Positions 1 through 8,452 of a stretch of DNA of 64,000 bases are shown here, in pieces; position 1 is the first letter of the stretch; every line of letters begins with the position of its first letter. Below the pieces are notes generated by a model. The model had not been told where the DNA came from. It saw only the letters and a list, made by a program, of their open reading frames with translations, and made no database searches. The position numbers and the translations under genes are program-made. This stretch comes from Ornithinibacillus scapharcae TW25 (GTDB lineage Bacteria; Bacillota; Bacilli; Bacillales; Amphibacillaceae). Where the stretch lies: NCBI RefSeq assembly GCF_000190475.1, contig NZ_AEWH01000059.1, positions 62,001-126,000 of the forward strand, in the 5' to 3' direction.

Positions 1-3
1 AAA

Positions 4-1161
4 TTACTTTCTCTGAAATTCTGTTTGGATGGATTCTAGCAATTGCTTATCAGATAGAATATCATAACCTGTAGAAGCTAATGCCAATACTCCTGATTTT
101 AATGCTTCCAAACCATCATTGGTTATCGTTTGATCTGCAAAATCTCTTGTATGAGCAACTAATCCCGGTTTATTTAAACCAATGTACGGATGAATTGCTG
201 GAACAATTTGACTAACGTTGCCCATATCAATCGATCCATAGGACTGTTTTGCTGGTAGAACTGGTAGATTACTAGTTTGTTGTAAATTTTTCGTAAAGGC
301 GTCAGACAGAACCTGGTTTGTGATCATTTCATCATAACTAAGCTCATAATTTGACATGTCAAGAGTTGCACTAGTCATACATGCAGCACCTTTGGCAATG
401 TTTTTTACCTTTTCCACTACTTCATCCAAATAAGCTCGTTTCTTTGCACGGATATAAAACTGTCCTACCGCATAGTCTGGAACAACATTCGCTGCCTTCC
501 CACCTTCTGAAATTACACCATGGATTCTTACATCAGAAGGTAGATGCTCTCTTAACGCGTTGATTCCATTAAACAATTGAATCACACTGTCTAAAGCATT
601 AATTCCCTCTTCTGGTGAGGCTGCTGCATGGGAAGCCTTCCCAGTGTAAGCAAATTGAATTGCGTCCATTGCCAAAGAATCGCCACTTACATAGGACTGA
701 TCACTTGGATGTAGTATCATCGCAACATCTATATCTTGGAAAACACCTTGCTCGCTCATCGCTACCTTAGCACCATTCGTTTCTTCTGCTGGAGTTCCAA
801 GTACAACCACACTTCCGCCAGTATGTTGAATAATTTTACTTAGTATAATTCCTGCCCCAATACTCATCGTCCCAATTAAATTATGACCACACCCATGCCC
901 TACACCAGGTAGTGCGTCATATTCCGCTAAATAGGCAATCTTTGGACCTGGGTTTCCACTATCAAACTCCGCTTTAAATGCCGTTTCCCTTCCTACTATT
1001 CCTGTTTCCACCTGAAAACTATGTTCGGTTAGTAAACTAGTTAATAATTTCATAGATTCAAATTCCTGATCACCTAGCTCTGGATTCTCAAACATTTGAT
1101 TGACAATTTTCCATAACTCCGGTTGAATGCTAGATAACTCGATCTTTAGTTTTTCCTTCAT
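4..1161 (-). CDS. M20 family metallopeptidase / amidohydrolase
   Basis: A 385-residue cytosolic zinc-dependent amidohydrolase of the M20D type (aminoacylase / aminobenzoyl-glutamate hydrolase-like). The metal-site signature YDALPGVGHGCGHN lies at about residues 81-94, the catalytic PAEE motif at 124-127, and an HAAASPEEG stretch typical of the dimerisation domain follows. The length is normal for the family and there is no signal peptide. The start is the ATG at 1161. The gene stands alone at the window edge, facing the proS region in tandem. The family cleaves N-acyl or peptide-like amide bonds, but the substrate cannot be told from sequence. Confidence 0.85.
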   Translation of the reverse strand: MKEKLKIELSSIQPELWKIVNQMFENPELGDQEFESMKLLTSLLTEHSFQVETGIVGRETAFKAEFDSGNPGPKIAYLAEYDALPGVGHGCGHNLIGTMSIGAGIILSKIIQHTGGSVVVLGTPAEETNGAKVAMSEQGVFQDIDVAMILHPSDQSYVSGDSLAMDAIQFAYTGKASHAAASPEEGINALDSVIQLFNGINALREHLPSDVRIHGVISEGGKAANVVPDYAVGQFYIRAKKRAYLDEVVEKVKNIAKGAACMTSATLDMSNYELSYDEMITNQVLSDAFTKNLQQTSNLPVLPAKQSYGSIDMGNVSQIVPAIHPYIGLNKPGLVAHTRDFADQTITNDGLEALKSGVLALASTGYDILSDKQLLESIQTEFQRK

Positions 1162-1307
1162 GTTTATTCACCCTTATGTATAATTATTAGGTTACGTGTA
1201 TATTTATACCACCTATTGTAAAAAAACACAATAGTTTTTTCGTTTTTTCCTCGTATAGATATTCCTTATGAACTAGATATCTGTTCACAACCTTAACAGG
1301 AATACAA

Positions 1308-1333
1308 AAAGAGCTTAGTTCCCTAAGCTCTTT
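1308..1333 (-). terminator. Rho-independent terminator of proS
   Basis: An 11-bp perfect stem (AAAGAGCTTAG with CTAAGCTCTTT, loop TTCC) lies 20 bases past the proS stop codon. On the minus strand it ends in TTT and then a mixed A/T stretch, so it is a moderate terminator by sequence. Confidence 0.8.
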
Positions 1334-1353
1334 CATCTTTCATGGTTTGGTTA

Positions 1354-2793
1354 TTAATATGCTTTAGCCCAATAAACCATTTCTTCTGCTTCTTTTCCAC
1401 AACAAACACATGTGTCAGAGACATTTTCTTGTTCAAAAGGAATACAGCGGGATGTAGCCGTTGTTTCTTCCTTTATTTTCTCCTCACATGCAACATCACC
1501 ACACCACATTGCTTTAATGAATCCGCCTTTCTCATCAAGCGTATGTTTGAATTCATCCATGTTGGTTGCGATAGATGTTTTCTCATTTCGAAGAGCAAGC
1601 GCCTTGTCATATAGGTTTTGCTGAATTTCGTCTAATAAAGCAGGTAGACGACCTTCTAAATCACTTAATGCAACAAATTCTTTTTCACCTGTGTCACGGC
1701 GTACAAGCACCACTTGCTCATTTTCGATATCTTTTGGTCCCATCTCAATTCGGACAGGGATCCCTTTCATTTCATATTCATTAAACTTCCATCCTGGCAT
1801 CTTGTCGCTAGCGTCTATGTCTACACGTACTATCGATTTTAATTGGTCACGTAATGCATATGCTTTATCTAGCACCCCTTCTTTATGTTGAGCAATTGGT
1901 ACGATCATTGCTTGTATTGGTGCAATTCTTGGTGGTACAACTAGACCTCTATTATCACCATGAACCATTATTAAAGCACCCATAATTCTTGTCGATAGAC
2001 CCCAAGAAGTTTGATGTACATATTGGCTCTTTCCATTTTCATCTAGATAAGTAATATTGAATGCTTCTGCAAAACCTGAGCCAAAGTGATGTGACGTACC
2101 TGATTGTAATGCTTTACCATCATGCATTAATGCCTCAATTGTTAGGGTATATTTAGCACCTGCAAATTTTTCTTTATCTGTTTTACGGCCACGTAGAACC
2201 GGTACAGCTAAATAGTTTTCAACTAAATCTGCATATACATCAAGCATACGGTCTGTTTCTTGAGAAGCATCCTCATCTGTCGCATGTGCTGTATGTCCTT
2301 CTTGCCAATGGAATTCAGACGAACGAAGGAATGGTCTTGTTGTTTTTTCCCAACGAACTACATTCCCCCACTGATTATAAAGCTTCGGTAGATCACGGTA
2401 TGAATGAATGTTCTTAGAGTAATAGTCACAGAATAACACTTCTGATGTCGGACGCACGGCAATACGTTCCACCAACTCTTCCTCCCCACCATGTGTTACC
2501 CATGCTACCTCGGGTGCAAATCCTTCAACATGGTCCTTTTCCTTTTGAAGTAGGCTTTCTGGAATAAATAATGGGAAAGCAACATTGGAGTGACCAGTTT
2601 CTTTAATCATGCGGTCTAATTCGTCCTTGATATTTTCCCATATAGCATAACCATATGGCTTGATAATCATTGTCCCTCTTACTTGGCCGTAATCCACTAG
2701 CTCAGCTTGTTTTACTACATCGGTATACCACTGAGCGAAATCATCTTCCATGGCAGTAATTTTCTCTACGAAATCTTTATTCTTTTTTCCCAT
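1354..2793 (-). CDS. proS: Proline--tRNA ligase (ProS type 3, archaeal/eukaryal-like)
   Basis: A class II aminoacyl-tRNA synthetase of 479 residues that charges tRNA-Pro. The RPTSE motif is at 114-118 and the class II motif-2 region [19 protein letters not shown] at 152-170. The C-terminal domain ends in CVCCGKE...YWAKAY, the zinc-binding tail and terminal Tyr typical of the short eukaryote-like form. It lacks the long bacterial editing insertion (the bacterial-type enzyme is about 565 residues). Many Bacillaceae carry this as a second ProRS. The ribosome site AGAGGTG precedes the ATG at 2793. Expression is controlled by the T-box leader directly upstream. Confidence 0.95.
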   Translation of the reverse strand: MGKKNKDFVEKITAMEDDFAQWYTDVVKQAELVDYGQVRGTMIIKPYGYAIWENIKDELDRMIKETGHSNVAFPLFIPESLLQKEKDHVEGFAPEVAWVTHGGEEELVERIAVRPTSEVLFCDYYSKNIHSYRDLPKLYNQWGNVVRWEKTTRPFLRSSEFHWQEGHTAHATDEDASQETDRMLDVYADLVENYLAVPVLRGRKTDKEKFAGAKYTLTIEALMHDGKALQSGTSHHFGSGFAEAFNITYLDENGKSQYVHQTSWGLSTRIMGALIMVHGDNRGLVVPPRIAPIQAMIVPIAQHKEGVLDKAYALRDQLKSIVRVDIDASDKMPGWKFNEYEMKGIPVRIEMGPKDIENEQVVLVRRDTGEKEFVALSDLEGRLPALLDEIQQNLYDKALALRNEKTSIATNMDEFKHTLDEKGGFIKAMWCGDVACEEKIKEETTATSRCIPFEQENVSDTCVCCGKEAEEMVYWAKAY

Positions 2794-2876
2794 GTTAGCA
2801 CCTCTTTTTATAATATTTTTTAATGAACATTATTAAAGAACTTCTTAATTCTTATGCTTCCTTTTTCTAGGAACAC

Positions 2877-3112
2877 AAAAAAACCTCCATCCGTAAAGGG
2901 ACCGAGGACTGGTGGTACCACCCTTGTTTACTACTTACCATCGGTATAGTAGTACACTTAGCTTTGATATCGGTCTATGACCGCGCGCAACTTCAAGGTG
3001 AAAAACCAATCCGAAGGCGAACTCCAAGGCAGGTTCCAATCTATGTCTATGGAAATTCACACCAACCATTTCCTCTCTGAATAGACAACTAAATCGTACT
3101 AATCCTTTTCGA
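2877..3112 (-). promoter_or_regulatory. T-box leader of proS with proline specifier CCU
   Basis: On the minus strand the leader contains the T-box bulge sequence GGGTGGTACCACC (2911-2923), followed by a terminator CCTCGGTCC-CTTTA-CGGATGGAGG and seven T (2877-2907). Stem I carries the expected GGTTGGTGTGAATTTCC distal region. The specifier context GAA-CCT-GCC places CCT (Pro) at 3033-3031, matching the downstream prolyl-tRNA synthetase. By known T-box logic, uncharged tRNA-Pro stabilises the antiterminator and switches proS on. Confidence 0.93.
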
Positions 3113-3140
3113 CGTTTGCGATATTTGATATGTAACTTTA

Positions 3141-3169
3141 AATATAATCACGTATGAAAGGAAAGTCAA
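3141..3169 (-). promoter_or_regulatory. Sigma-A promoter for the proS T-box transcript
   Basis: On the minus strand TTGACT (3169-3164) and TATATT (3146-3141) are separated by exactly 17 bases, close to the vegetative consensus. It lies just upstream of the T-box stem I and just past the stop codon of the preceding GNAT gene. Confidence 0.8.
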
Positions 3170-3173
3170 GTTT

Positions 3174-3701
3174 CTAACCAAGCCATTTTTCATAAAGGGA
3201 GAATTTATCTTCTCCTTCTCCTACGTAACCAACATGTTCAAATCCTGCATCCTGATAGATTAGATTCAATACGCTATTGTTCCCTACACAGTCTAGTCGT
3301 ATATACCCCTCATCTAACACGATATTTTCATCAATCCATTTTAATAATCTTTTTCCTACCTGCTTATGATGATGCACTTGACTTACTGCTAAACGATGGA
3401 TATAAAAGGCACGGTCTTCTCTTTTTCCCCACATCTCAATATCCCATTCGTTTTGCTCATTGGAAAAGTTGAATGTGGCCACAGGATCCCCGTCTTTTGA
3501 TTGAATAATGTATGTCTTACCTGCTAACAGGTCATCCTTTATTTCGTCATCTTCTCCACCGCTTAGCAAATACCCCCACTGATTTACACCCTTTGATTGA
3601 ACCCATTTTGCTGCTGTTTTAAGAATTTCTAAGACACTAACCAAGTCTTCTTCTGTCGCTATTCGTACGTAATATTCATCGAATTGTTGCGTTCGAAACA
3701 T
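3174..3701 (-). CDS. GNAT family N-acetyltransferase
   Basis: A 175-residue cytosolic protein with the GNAT fold. The beta4-alpha3 region reads YIHRLAVSQVHHHKQVGKRL, matching the acetyl-CoA pyrophosphate-binding motif (Q/R-x-x-G-x-G/A) in a degenerate form. A late DCVGNN...AGFEHVG block is typical of GNAT C-termini. The ribosome site AGGAGGGGGAGAG lies upstream of the ATG at 3701. The acceptor substrate is unknown. The gene sits immediately upstream of the proS promoter on the same strand and no terminator separates them. Confidence 0.85.
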   Translation of the reverse strand: MFRTQQFDEYYVRIATEEDLVSVLEILKTAAKWVQSKGVNQWGYLLSGGEDDEIKDDLLAGKTYIIQSKDGDPVATFNFSNEQNEWDIEMWGKREDRAFYIHRLAVSQVHHHKQVGKRLLKWIDENIVLDEGYIRLDCVGNNSVLNLIYQDAGFEHVGYVGEGEDKFSLYEKWLG

Positions 3702-3754
3702 TAGAAACTCTCCCCCTCCTAGAAAATATGCTGCAATATAAGCTACAGATTTTA

Positions 3755-4240
3755 TTAAAAAATAATATTAATCACAAACAGAATAATCATGACTAGTTGG
3801 ATAATTACTTTTGCTAAGGTACCGCCTAGGAACCCCAGTAAGGAACCAATGGAAGCTTTAAATGCATCTGTAATCGTTCTTTTCTGCATTACTTCAATAA
3901 TGAAGACCGCAATAAATGGGATGATTATTATTCCAAATGGAGGAATAACAAACGAACCCACAATTACCGCAACAGCTGCACCACGTTCCCCCCATTTACT
4001 CCCTCCAAATTTCTTTACAAAGTAACTATTGGCTAAAATATCAGCGACAAATAATATCACTGTAAAGATTACCATGATAGTCCAGAATAGAAAGCCTAAC
4101 TCATCGCCATTAATGCCAAATTGATACACGAGAAAACCAATCCAGATAACGATAACCGATGGAATGATTGGGTATATGAGACCTACAAAACTTAATAAAA
4201 ACATCACGACAATTAAAATCCAAAGTAAAATATCTACCAT
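3755..4240 (-). CDS. DUF456 domain-containing membrane protein
   Basis: A 161-residue integral membrane protein with about four or five hydrophobic segments, including MVDILLWILIVVMFLLSFVG at the N-terminus and a glycine-rich GSLLGFLGGTLAKVIIQ helix near the end. The glycine-rich repeated helices and length match the DUF456 family of Bacillaceae. No biochemical role is known to me. It follows the PlsY-like gene with a 15-base gap on the same strand, so the two are probably co-transcribed. Confidence 0.8.
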   Translation of the reverse strand: MVDILLWILIVVMFLLSFVGLIYPIIPSVIVIWIGFLVYQFGINGDELGFLFWTIMVIFTVILFVADILANSYFVKKFGGSKWGERGAAVAVIVGSFVIPPFGIIIIPFIAVFIIEVMQKRTITDAFKASIGSLLGFLGGTLAKVIIQLVMIILFVINIIF

Positions 4241-4255
4241 ATGCTAACCCCTCTA

Positions 4256-4870
4256 CTATTTTTGGAACATACTGGAGAGCTTTTTCTCTTCCTTATTGAT
4301 TATACGTTTATAATTCTCTATATGTTTCAAAATACTAATTACGGATAATAATACAACAATCATTGTAGGTTCCAAACCAAAAAAATAAAATGTCGTTACT
4401 AAGAAAGATATATACATCATGAATACACCAATAACTAGATAGTCAGTTGTTAACGTAAATATTAACAAGATACCAATTCCAATAATAGCAATTTTCCAAT
4501 CAATGGCAAGTAGAATTCCAACTAATGATGCCGTACCTTTTCCCCCACTGAATTTCATCGTAATTGGGTAATTATGACCAATGATCACACCAAATGCTGT
4601 TACATAGATAAATAGAATTTGTGTGTCACCAGTAATTCCGTTCCCATCCAAGATATACAACATTAGTAATACCGCTAGTGTCCCTTTAAATATATCAATC
4701 ATTCCAACAAGTATACCGTATTTCCACCCTAATAGGATGGTAGTATTGGAAGCTCCTGCATTTTTAACACCAGACTTCTTAATATCGATTTTCTTATACT
4801 TTCCGACTAATTGAGAACCATGTATACAACCAAACATATACCCTAATAATAGGCTGACCAGGAAGTACAT
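4256..4870 (-). CDS. PlsY-like glycerol-3-phosphate acyltransferase
   Basis: A 204-residue polytopic membrane protein of the PlsY family, which transfers acyl from acyl-phosphate to glycerol-3-phosphate to make lysophosphatidic acid. Two PlsY motifs are visible: GVKNAGASNTTILLG (family SGNxGATN) and KFSGGKGTASLVG (family GGKGVA). The motifs are slightly off the housekeeping consensus, so this could be a paralogue rather than the main PlsY; an essential plsY may lie elsewhere. The start ATG at 4870 has a GGGGGAGG ribosome site. It leads a two-gene unit with the DUF456 gene. Confidence 0.8.
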   Translation of the reverse strand: MYFLVSLLLGYMFGCIHGSQLVGKYKKIDIKKSGVKNAGASNTTILLGWKYGILVGMIDIFKGTLAVLLMLYILDGNGITGDTQILFIYVTAFGVIIGHNYPITMKFSGGKGTASLVGILLAIDWKIAIIGIGILLIFTLTTDYLVIGVFMMYISFLVTTFYFFGLEPTMIVVLLSVISILKHIENYKRIINKEEKKLSSMFQK

Positions 4871-4964
4871 GATATCCCTCCCCCATATCTGTTAGTTTCA
4901 TTTTATTATATTACGTAATAATTGAATACGATTTTATTGATTAGCAGACAATATTACTATAAAA

Positions 4965-4990
4965 TATAATTATCTCGAATTCGAGATAAT
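4965..4990. promoter_or_regulatory. MhqR-type operator overlapping a -10 box
   Basis: A perfect 22-bp palindrome occupies 4969-4990, with half-site ATTATCTCGAA mirrored by TTCGAGATAAT. It matches the published Bacillus subtilis MhqR inverted repeat (ATCTcgaAtTCgAGAT core). A TATAAT -10 box at 4965-4970 overlaps its left end, so a bound repressor would block transcription of the dioxygenase that starts at 5013. Confidence 0.85.
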
Positions 4991-5012
4991 CGATTTTAGG
5001 AGGCGACGTAAT

Positions 5013-5987
5013 ATGTATTTAAAAGGAATACACCATGTTTCTGCCATAACCGCAAATGCTAAGGAAAACTACAAATTCTATACGGATATACTTGGTATGC
5101 GGCTTGTAAAAAAATCTATTAATCAAGATGATCCATCAGTATATCACCTATTCTATGCGGATGAAATAGGTAATCCAGGAACAGATCTTACCTTCTTTGA
5201 GATTCCAAATGCTGGTCGTACCTACCCAGGAAATAATAGTATTTCCAATACCTCTTTAAGAGTTCCGAATGATGAAGCTTTGGAATACTGGTTAGATAGG
5301 TTTAATCAATATAACGTAGAACATGAAGGGGTTACGGGGCAAAATGGCAATAAAGTAATCCACTTTAAAGACCCAGAAAATCAGCGCCTCACATTGATTT
5401 CAGATGAACATAATAATGGGGTCTCCGGTGGAAAACCATGGATAAAGAGCAATGCTTCCATTGAACACGGGATTATTGGACTTGGGCCTGTGAAATTGAC
5501 GGTTCCTGACCCTGAGCCAACTATTGCAGTACTTACCAACGTATTATCCTTTAAGCAAGTTGGAAGCTACCCATCAACTATAGAAGGACAAGAGGAAATA
5601 TTAGTCTTCGCTACAGGTGAAGGTGGTAATGGTGCAGAAATCCATTTGGAAGTAAGGAAAGATTTAGCTCGAGAGAGACCTGGAAGAGGAAGTGTTCATC
5701 ATGTCGCATTTCGAGTTGAAAATGATGAAGAATTAGAACATTGGAGAGATCGATTAATCGATGCCCGATTACCAAACTCAGGTATAGTGGATAGATATTA
5801 CTTTAAAGCGTTATATTTTAGAGAACCTAATCGAATACTGTTTGAACTTTCCACAGATGGTCCGGGATTTGCAACTGATGAAAGCCCCGATCACCTCGGT
5901 GAAACATTAGCTCTTCCTCCATTTTTCGAAGATAGAAGAGCTGAAATAGAAGCGAACTTAAAACCACTTCAAACGACAAATGATTAA
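5013..5987 (+). CDS. Ring-cleaving dioxygenase of the VOC family (MhqO/MhqA-like)
   Basis: A 324-residue extradiol-type dioxygenase built from two VOC (glyoxalase/bleomycin) modules: an N-terminal one starting GIHHVSAIT and a C-terminal one with GSVHHVAFRV and FELSTDGPG. The His-His-Glu residues expected of the Fe(II) site are present in these motifs. Homologues in B. subtilis (MhqA, MhqE, MhqO) are induced by quinones and catechols and are thought to open quinone or hydroquinone rings. The upstream MhqR-type palindrome supports that role. An AGGAGGCGAC ribosome site precedes the ATG at 5013. Monocistronic. Confidence 0.88.
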   Translation: MYLKGIHHVSAITANAKENYKFYTDILGMRLVKKSINQDDPSVYHLFYADEIGNPGTDLTFFEIPNAGRTYPGNNSISNTSLRVPNDEALEYWLDRFNQYNVEHEGVTGQNGNKVIHFKDPENQRLTLISDEHNNGVSGGKPWIKSNASIEHGIIGLGPVKLTVPDPEPTIAVLTNVLSFKQVGSYPSTIEGQEEILVFATGEGGNGAEIHLEVRKDLARERPGRGSVHHVAFRVENDEELEHWRDRLIDARLPNSGIVDRYYFKALYFREPNRILFELSTDGPGFATDESPDHLGETLALPPFFEDRRAEIEANLKPLQTTND

Positions 5988-6008
5988 TCATGTATTGCAT
6001 ATAAAAGG

Positions 6009-6242
6009 AGCTGGGGCATTAGTATTTCCCAACTAGCAAAATCTGAACAATTAGGATAGGTTTAAAACCCGGGAAATATACTTCGCTTTCAGCGGGTGGC
6101 TGGTGAGCCACCTCGAGCGTATAGCGCTCTGTGGGGTCTCACCGTTGCCTTCCCTCTCGCAGGAGTCTCCGCATATTTCCGGAGCTAAAGTAGTTCATTG
6201 TTCGCTTTTCTAGTAGAAAAATTAGTTTTTGTCTCAGCCGCT
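6009..6242. repeat. Bacillaceae-type GC-rich intergenic repeat element
   Basis: A GC-rich island in an AT-rich gap. The core (about 6068-6183) is bounded by imperfect inverted ends (CCGGGAAATAT with ATATTTCCGG). It contains GGGTGGCTGGTGAGCCACC and GGTCTCACCGTTGCC. From memory, closely similar units (minus-strand reading ...CGGAGACTCCTG...GGTGAGACCCC...GAGG(T)GGCTCACCAGCC...) recur between genes of many Bacillaceae genomes. Flanks GGAGCTGGGGC and GTCTCAGCC give the wider element. Only one copy is in this window. No ORF is convincing inside it. Confidence 0.65.
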
Positions 6243-6249
6243 TTATTCA

Positions 6250-6420
6250 TTAGCTTTTATCTGATTCAGAATCTTGCGTACTACCCTTTTCTCCTTCCAC
6301 GCTCGTTGGAAGAGGATCCACCTTATGCTTATATCCATAACCTTTATCTAATGTCAGTATAGATAAAAAGACAACAATTACGGTAATGACAATACATATA
6401 ATAGCGACAATCCATATCAT
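6250..6420 (-). CDS. YtzI-like small membrane protein
   Basis: A 56-residue protein. After the start MIWIVAIICIVITVIVVF there is one long hydrophobic segment, then the block LDKGYGYKHKVDPLP and a charged Ser/Glu-rich tail. That block resembles the conserved KGYAYKHxxDPLP region of the small YtzI family of Bacillaceae, whose function is unknown. I chose the second ATG (6420): the GGGGGG ribosome site is 7 bases from it but only about one base from the upstream ATG at 6426. Likely a single-pass protein with a short soluble C-terminus. Confidence 0.7.
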   Translation of the reverse strand: MIWIVAIICIVITVIVVFLSILTLDKGYGYKHKVDPLPTSVEGEKGSTQDSESDKS

Positions 6421-6831
6421 TTTCATTCCCCCCTTAATAAAACCCTAGAGCAATTGAAAGCTTTTGCTTACTATTTTAGCATGAAAAGTAAAATAAAGTT
6501 ATGACTATTCTTAGTTGGTTCTGTCGATTTGTAAGGATTATGGAGTATCAAACACAATCTACTAGCATCTTTAAGGATAGATGAGCTCTTTCTCTCTCAA
6601 CCCTTCCCAGCCATAAATAATTTCCAATTATCTAAAAATATCACGTTTGAAATGAATTATTTAAACCGATACCATTATTTATGTACGATGTTATGTCCCT
6701 TTTCCCTTTACATATTCACTAAATTCATCTCCACGCAGTTGTTCTATTAAATTCAAAATTATCCATTGTTTTACCAATACATCTAACATTTAACGTTAGG
6801 GTATTCAATATTTAGGAGGTCTTATTTTTTC
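6421..6831. other. Gene-free stretch upstream of ehuB
   Basis: About 400 AT-rich bases without a supportable gene. It must hold the ehu promoter, but no close sigma-A match stands out. A short inverted repeat CTAAC-N7-GTTAG (6783-6799) lies 33 bases before the ehuB start and could be an operator. A 32-codon minus-strand frame (6694-6789) lacks a ribosome site and is not called. Confidence 0.4.
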
Positions 6832-7692
6832 ATGAAGAAATTATTACTTACTTCTATCCTATTTTTAGCAGTTGGTTTCCTAGCTGCATGTGGATCAGAA
6901 GAGGAAAGTAAGTTGGCCAAGCTACAAGATGAAGGAAAGGTTACGATTGGGTTTGCCAACGAAAAACCATACGCATATGAAGAAAATGGCGAGTTGAAGG
7001 GTGCAGCTGTTGATATTGCAAAAGCAGTCTTCCAAGAGCTTGGTGTAGAAGAAGTAGATTCAGAGTTACTAGAATTTGGTCAGCTTATCTCAGGATTAAA
7101 CGCTGGTCAATTCGATGTTATCACAGCTGGTATGGCGATAAAGCCTGACCGTTGTGAAAACGTTGCTTTTGGAGAGCCAGAAATGATGTATGGGGAAGGA
7201 TTAATCGTACAAAAAGGGAATCCGCTTCAACTGGAAAGCTATGAGGATATTGCGAATAACCCAGAGGTAATTATTGCTGTTATGCAAGGGGCAACAGAAA
7301 ATGACTTTCTGAAGAACTCTGGTGTGGATCCGGATCAAATACTCTCGGTACCAGACATCCCCGCATCTATAGCGGCAGTACAGTCTGGTCGTGCAGATGC
7401 TACAACAGGTACAGAATTTACCATTAAGGACGCACTTGCATCAGCGAACACAGATGAACTTGAATTTGTTGAGACATTCGAGCAGCCAGATGTTGAAGGG
7501 GTACCTAGCTATGGAGCCTCAGCCTTCAATCTAGATGATGAGGAACTTTTAGAAGCATATAATGAGGTTTTGGCAGAATTAAAAGCTGATGGTACCGTTG
7601 CTGAGCTTTTAGAGAAAAATGGGTTTAGCGAACAAATGAATATGGTGCCCGATGACATTACGACAGCAAAAGTTTGTAATGGTGAAGTGTAA
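6832..7692 (+). CDS. ehuB: Ectoine/hydroxyectoine ABC transporter substrate-binding lipoprotein EhuB
   Basis: A 286-residue family-3 solute-binding lipoprotein. The lipobox LAAC places the acylated Cys at residue 20. The mature part has the amino-acid-binding fold (KVTIGFANEKPYAYEENGEL, GLNAGQFDVITAGMAIKPDRC). The gene order substrate binder, two permeases, ATPase and the similarity to EhuB point to uptake of the compatible solutes ectoine and hydroxyectoine for osmoprotection or nutrition. Polar amino acids remain an alternative. The ribosome site TTTAGGAGG precedes the ATG. A terminator follows within the operon. Confidence 0.8.
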   Translation: MKKLLLTSILFLAVGFLAACGSEEESKLAKLQDEGKVTIGFANEKPYAYEENGELKGAAVDIAKAVFQELGVEEVDSELLEFGQLISGLNAGQFDVITAGMAIKPDRCENVAFGEPEMMYGEGLIVQKGNPLQLESYEDIANNPEVIIAVMQGATENDFLKNSGVDPDQILSVPDIPASIAAVQSGRADATTGTEFTIKDALASANTDELEFVETFEQPDVEGVPSYGASAFNLDDEELLEAYNEVLAELKADGTVAELLEKNGFSEQMNMVPDDITTAKVCNGEV

Positions 7693-7705
7693 TACTGACA
7701 ACTAG

Positions 7706-7752
7706 ACTCCATAGGGTTCCCCACCTAAGGGGTAATCCCTATGGAGTTTTTT
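7706..7752 (+). terminator. Intra-operon terminator between ehuB and ehuC
   Basis: An 11-bp stem ACTCCATAGGG with CCCTATGGAGT followed by TTTTTT, with a second small hairpin (CCCCACCTAAGGGG) in its loop. It lies between ehuB and the permease genes, so partial read-through would give more binding protein than transporter, a common arrangement in ABC importers. Confidence 0.85.
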
Positions 7753-7783
7753 CACAGAAAAATAGTTTAATTGAGATTGAGGA

Positions 7784-8452
7784 GTGATGACTATTCATGC
7801 AATTATAGATGTATTCCCGGTATTAATGAAGGGAATCAACATTACGATAACCGTCTTCCTATTATCCGCGATATTCGGTTATCTATTTGCCATTATTGCG
7901 GGCTTATGCCGCTTGTCTCATAATCTTGTTGTACGTGGTATAACTAGTTTCTATGTGGAAATATTTCGAGGTACCTCGTTAATTGTGCAACTATTTTGGC
8001 TTTACTATGCGATTCCAATGCTATTCAATGTTGGGATTGATAATCGACTGATGGCTGGTGTATTAGCCATTTCTTTAAACTATGGTGCCTATATGTCCGA
8101 AATCGTACGAGGATCTATTTTAGCTGTTGACAAAGGACAAACAGAAGCATCAATTGCACTTAATTTATCTCCATTCCAACGTATGAGGATGGTCATTTTC
8201 CCACAAGCATTACGGATGATGTTACCAGAACTCGGTAATTATTTAATTCAAATGCTTAAGGCCACATCGCTCGTTTCATTAATAGGAATGACAGACATTT
8301 TATATCATGGAAATATTTTAAGAAGTACTGATTTATCTGCAGCACCTACTGTTTATTTATTGTTATTATTGTTCTACTTTATTATGGCCTTGCCACTAAT
8401 CCTTCTTACTCGAAAAGGTGAGCAAATCTCTAAGAAAGGGGTGGCTCGTTAA
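7784..8452 (+). CDS. ehuC: Ectoine/hydroxyectoine ABC transporter permease EhuC
   Basis: A 222-residue integral membrane permease of the His/Glu/Gln/Arg family with about five membrane helices. The EAA loop that contacts the ATPase is visible as EASIALNLSPFQRMRMVIFPQ followed by ALRMMLPELGN. The start is a GTG at 7784 or the adjacent ATG at 7787; both sit very close to the GAGGAG ribosome site, so this is uncertain. The stop overlaps the ehuD ATG (TTAATG), indicating translational coupling. Confidence 0.8.
   Translation: MMTIHAIIDVFPVLMKGINITITVFLLSAIFGYLFAIIAGLCRLSHNLVVRGITSFYVEIFRGTSLIVQLFWLYYAIPMLFNVGIDNRLMAGVLAISLNYGAYMSEIVRGSILAVDKGQTEASIALNLSPFQRMRMVIFPQALRMMLPELGNYLIQMLKATSLVSLIGMTDILYHGNILRSTDLSAAPTVYLLLLLFYFIMALPLILLTRKGEQISKKGVAR

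Noticed and set aside
6694-6789. 32-codon minus-strand frame upstream of ehuB
   Set aside because: Lacks a ribosome site. It reads plausibly as a protein end (QLRGDEFSEYVKG) and could be a gene remnant, but there is not enough to call it.
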